Origin: an uncultured Victivallales bacterium
GTDB lineage: Bacteria; Verrucomicrobiota; Lentisphaeria; Victivallales; UBA1829
Assembly (NCBI GenBank): GCA_934644965.1
Contig: CAKUDG010000028.1
Coordinates: 1 to 45,559 of the forward strand
DNA: 45,559 nucleotides
Direction of reading: 5' to 3'
Shown here: in pieces, positions 43,588 through 45,559 of the stretch
Position numbering within the stretch: the stretch's first letter is position 1
How the letters are laid out: each line of letters opens with the position of its first letter
Translations under genes and position numbers: made by a program
The notes under the pieces: generated by a model
What the model saw: the letters and a program-made list of their open reading frames with translations, nothing else
Databases searched by the model: none
What the model was told of the DNA's origin: nothing

Positions 43588-44388
43588 ATGTCATTGACAT
43601 GGAACAAGAAATTTTATTTTTATCTTCCTCTTGTCTTCCTGCTTTTGTTCTTTCCTTTCTGTCTTTCCATGCAGGCAAAAGAAGATCAGGAGGAGACTGC
43701 GGAGAAAATAACGCCGATGGATTTGTCCGCAGAAGAGTTTCTCCGGATTGTGCGGAATCCTCCTGGTCGGGAAAGCTGGGCGAAAATGACCGGCAAGGCA
43801 TCGCACAAACGGAAAAACAGCAGAACGGTGGAAGCGCCTCTGCGTCTTGGTATTCTTTTCACCCCGGCCAGAACCGTTGCGCAAATCGTTTTTGATGAAG
43901 GGGAATATTATGACCTGGGGCAGAGTTACGGGGAAAATCCTACCTCGACTCTCGAATCCGCCTGTACAGCAGGAAAAATGCCTCGTCTCGGAGTATTCGG
44001 AATTGCTCCACAGGATTTGACGATGGGGTTCCTGTATCAGCCGCTCCTCCGGGAAGAAAAAAGTGATTCTGTCCGCGGCGAAACCTGCCGGGTCTTTTCC
44101 ATGCGTTCACCGGATGGAAAGGGACGAACCAAAGTCTATATCAGCGCACGTTTCTTTTTCCCCTTGAAAGCGGAATTCTTTTCTTCTCAGGAGGATCTGA
44201 CTCAGAAAAATTCAGCGGAGCCAGAGCGGACTCTTGAAATTTCCGGATTTACAAAGGAAAATGACTTCTGGATTGTCAAATCCCTGAACCTGTTCGGCCC
44301 GGACTGGCGTACCCGGATTGATTTCGATAAGACAGAAGCGGGTTTTACGTCCGATTCTCTTCCAGCCGATGTCTTTCTGAAGCATTGA
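43588..44388 (+). CDS. Secreted LolA-like protein
   Basis: 266 residues with an uncleaved or cleavable signal (LPLVFLLLFFPFCLSMQA). The mature part is mainly beta: APLRLGILFTPARTVAQIVF, GVFGIAPQDLTMGFLY, CRVFSMRSPDGKGRTKVYIS, TLEISGFTKENDFWIVKSLN. The half-barrel pattern resembles LolA-type outer-membrane lipoprotein-sorting proteins, but no decisive motif is seen. AAGGAG lies 8 nt before the ATG. It follows lon by 126 nt in the same direction. It may be a distant relative of the lipoprotein at 18919-19662. Confidence 0.65.
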   Translation: MSLTWNKKFYFYLPLVFLLLFFPFCLSMQAKEDQEETAEKITPMDLSAEEFLRIVRNPPGRESWAKMTGKASHKRKNSRTVEAPLRLGILFTPARTVAQIVFDEGEYYDLGQSYGENPTSTLESACTAGKMPRLGVFGIAPQDLTMGFLYQPLLREEKSDSVRGETCRVFSMRSPDGKGRTKVYISARFFFPLKAEFFSSQEDLTQKNSAEPERTLEISGFTKENDFWIVKSLNLFGPDWRTRIDFDKTEAGFTSDSLPADVFLKH

Positions 44389-45559
44389 CAGAATTTGATT
44401 GTTTTGCCGCCGTGAGTTTTTTTTCTGTCAATCCTGATCTGCCGCCTTGCACAGTTTTTTTTATCAGCCATCCCTGATTTTTTTCAGCCGGTGGGACAGG
44501 GGAAAGGGAAGGGGACGGGGGGAAGGAAGAAGAGTTTTTTTCAGCTTTACTTATTTATTTTTCTAACATGTTTTTTTAGAAAGTAAATTTCATAAATTCT
44601 CCTTCTTCCTCTTTTCCTATTCTATATTTCCCACATTGAGTTATCTTTTTTCGATGTGAAGTAAATCATAAAAAGCACAGCAACGCCCCGACAAGCCGCT
44701 CTATGAGATTTTCATACACGTTCCCAGGCTCTCCTTTGATCTGCATACACCTCCTGCCCCGAGTCCTGAGCAGAATCCTATAAGGATCAGATCTCTTCTT
44801 ATTCGTCTTTTCGTTTTCCACATTTTCATCTCATCCATTTTTTTCTGTGTTTCACTTTCATTCATCGTTTCTGTTTTATTTTTTTTCCTGAAATCCGTTA
44901 GACACCAGGGAAGTTATTTTTTTTGCTTTGCTTTTTTCATCAGCTTTCTCCACTTCAAGGGATTTCTCTCTTTCAAGAGATTTTTTCTCTTCACATCCGA
45001 CGTCGCATAATATATATTATGTTAAGTCATATATAGGATCCAGGATCTTGATCACTATTTGCAACATCTTTGTAATTAAAGTATTATAAGGTTTAGAAAG
45101 AGAGATGTTAATAACTTGATGATAAAAATGAAAAGAAAAAAAAAGGCCGAACGTTATCAAGTGGATCAGGTCTGAATCACTGTCACTGTTTTGATCGAGA
45201 GAAGAAAAAAATCTGAAAAATGAGACAGGGAGATGGAAGGAGGAGAAGAAAGAAAAGGAGTTAGCTCTGTGAAAGAGAGCAGGGACAGGATGAGGAAAGT
45301 AAAGAAGAGATCTGAATAAAACTGAATTCTGACGATGACTATATAGATGGATGTCTGGGAACTTATTCGTCAGAATCCCCCTCTGGGTGGATCATTACAT
45401 CGAATTTAAAAAGGGAAAAAATACCGGAAAAAGCCTGACGGAAACGGAATGGCGGGATAAATAGGGGTTGGTTGGGCTAAGGTGTAAAAGATAAGACTTC
45501 ATCTGACAAAACAAGAAAAAGATGCTATATTTAAGAGAGCATCAAAAAGAGAAAGGAAG
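44389..45559. other. AT-rich stretch without recognisable genes
   Basis: About 1.17 kb with no plausible coding frame. It includes an inverted repeat around 44545-44587 (TTCTA with TAGAA arms), a perfect 16-nt palindrome CATAATATATATTATG at 45006-45021, and a purine-rich tract from about 45125 to 45310. No tRNA, rRNA or known structured RNA was recognised. Composition differs from the rest of the window. Confidence 0.5.

Overview
The window most resembles a chromosomal segment of a PVC-superphylum bacterium, probably Lentisphaerota (Victivallis-like). This is judged from gene content, not from a marker search. The pointers are a DksA-family gene with a histone-H1-like tail beside lspA, a protein kinase with a DWG motif and a membrane-anchored LRR domain, a DUF4832/DUF4874 protein, GH36, a UxaE-type epimerase and abundant lipoproteins. 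Base composition is roughly balanced in genes, while the gaps are rich in T and A tracts. Good sigma70-like promoters (TTGnnn, 16-17 nt, TATTAT/TATAAT/TATATT) lie upstream of many genes.

Layout. 1-4.4 kb: a DUF4832/DUF4874 protein diverging from a GH36 alpha-galactosidase. 4.4-8.3 kb: a structured intergenic transcript candidate, a GT9 glycosyltransferase, a possible small lipoprotein, a DUF2062 membrane protein and a membrane protein with a HEIGH motif. 8.5-11.1 kb (minus strand): dksA-like, lspA and miaA, with a 4-nt lspA/miaA overlap. 11.4-13.0 kb: SGNH hydrolase plus PHP phosphoesterase. 13.0-17.4 kb: a second DUF2062 gene, frameshifted at a G run, overlapping a 1171-residue membrane-anchored protein kinase. 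17.5-22.1 kb: glycyl-tRNA synthetase, a LolA-like lipoprotein, class II fructose-bisphosphate aldolase and a flavin-reductase-like protein, with modular hairpin elements after two of these genes. 22.4-25.1 kb (minus): bioA and an M48 peptidase. 25.2-26.9 kb: tRNA-Glu(CTC) and tyrS. 27.2-34.3 kb: Gfo/Idh/MocA oxidoreductase, a divergent orphan HypF, tagaturonate epimerase UxaE and an RsuA/RluB pseudouridine synthase. 34.6-36.9 kb: a cation/proton antiporter fused to a PTS EIIA domain. 37.1-38.8 kb: a small island that looks foreign, with an XRE regulator, a lipoprotein and a truncated SNF2 helicase start. 38.8-44.4 kb: a phosphodiester glycosidase, a tiny Cys-rich membrane peptide, a PQ-loop-like membrane protein, Lon protease with an Asn-rich N-terminus and a LolA-like secreted protein. 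44.4-45.6 kb: AT-rich with no gene seen.

Most genes are housekeeping (translation, tRNA modification, lipoprotein processing, glycolysis, proteolysis) or carbohydrate use. The strongest leads are four. The kinase lacks the usual VAIK lysine and carries a lysine in the glycine loop, as in eukaryotic WNK kinases. The gene just upstream needs a -1 shift at a G6 run whose restored reading ends exactly at the kinase start. The hairpin elements near the aldolase gene keep their structure while sequence changes and one loop is flipped. The lone HypF homologue has lost several residues that are normally conserved.
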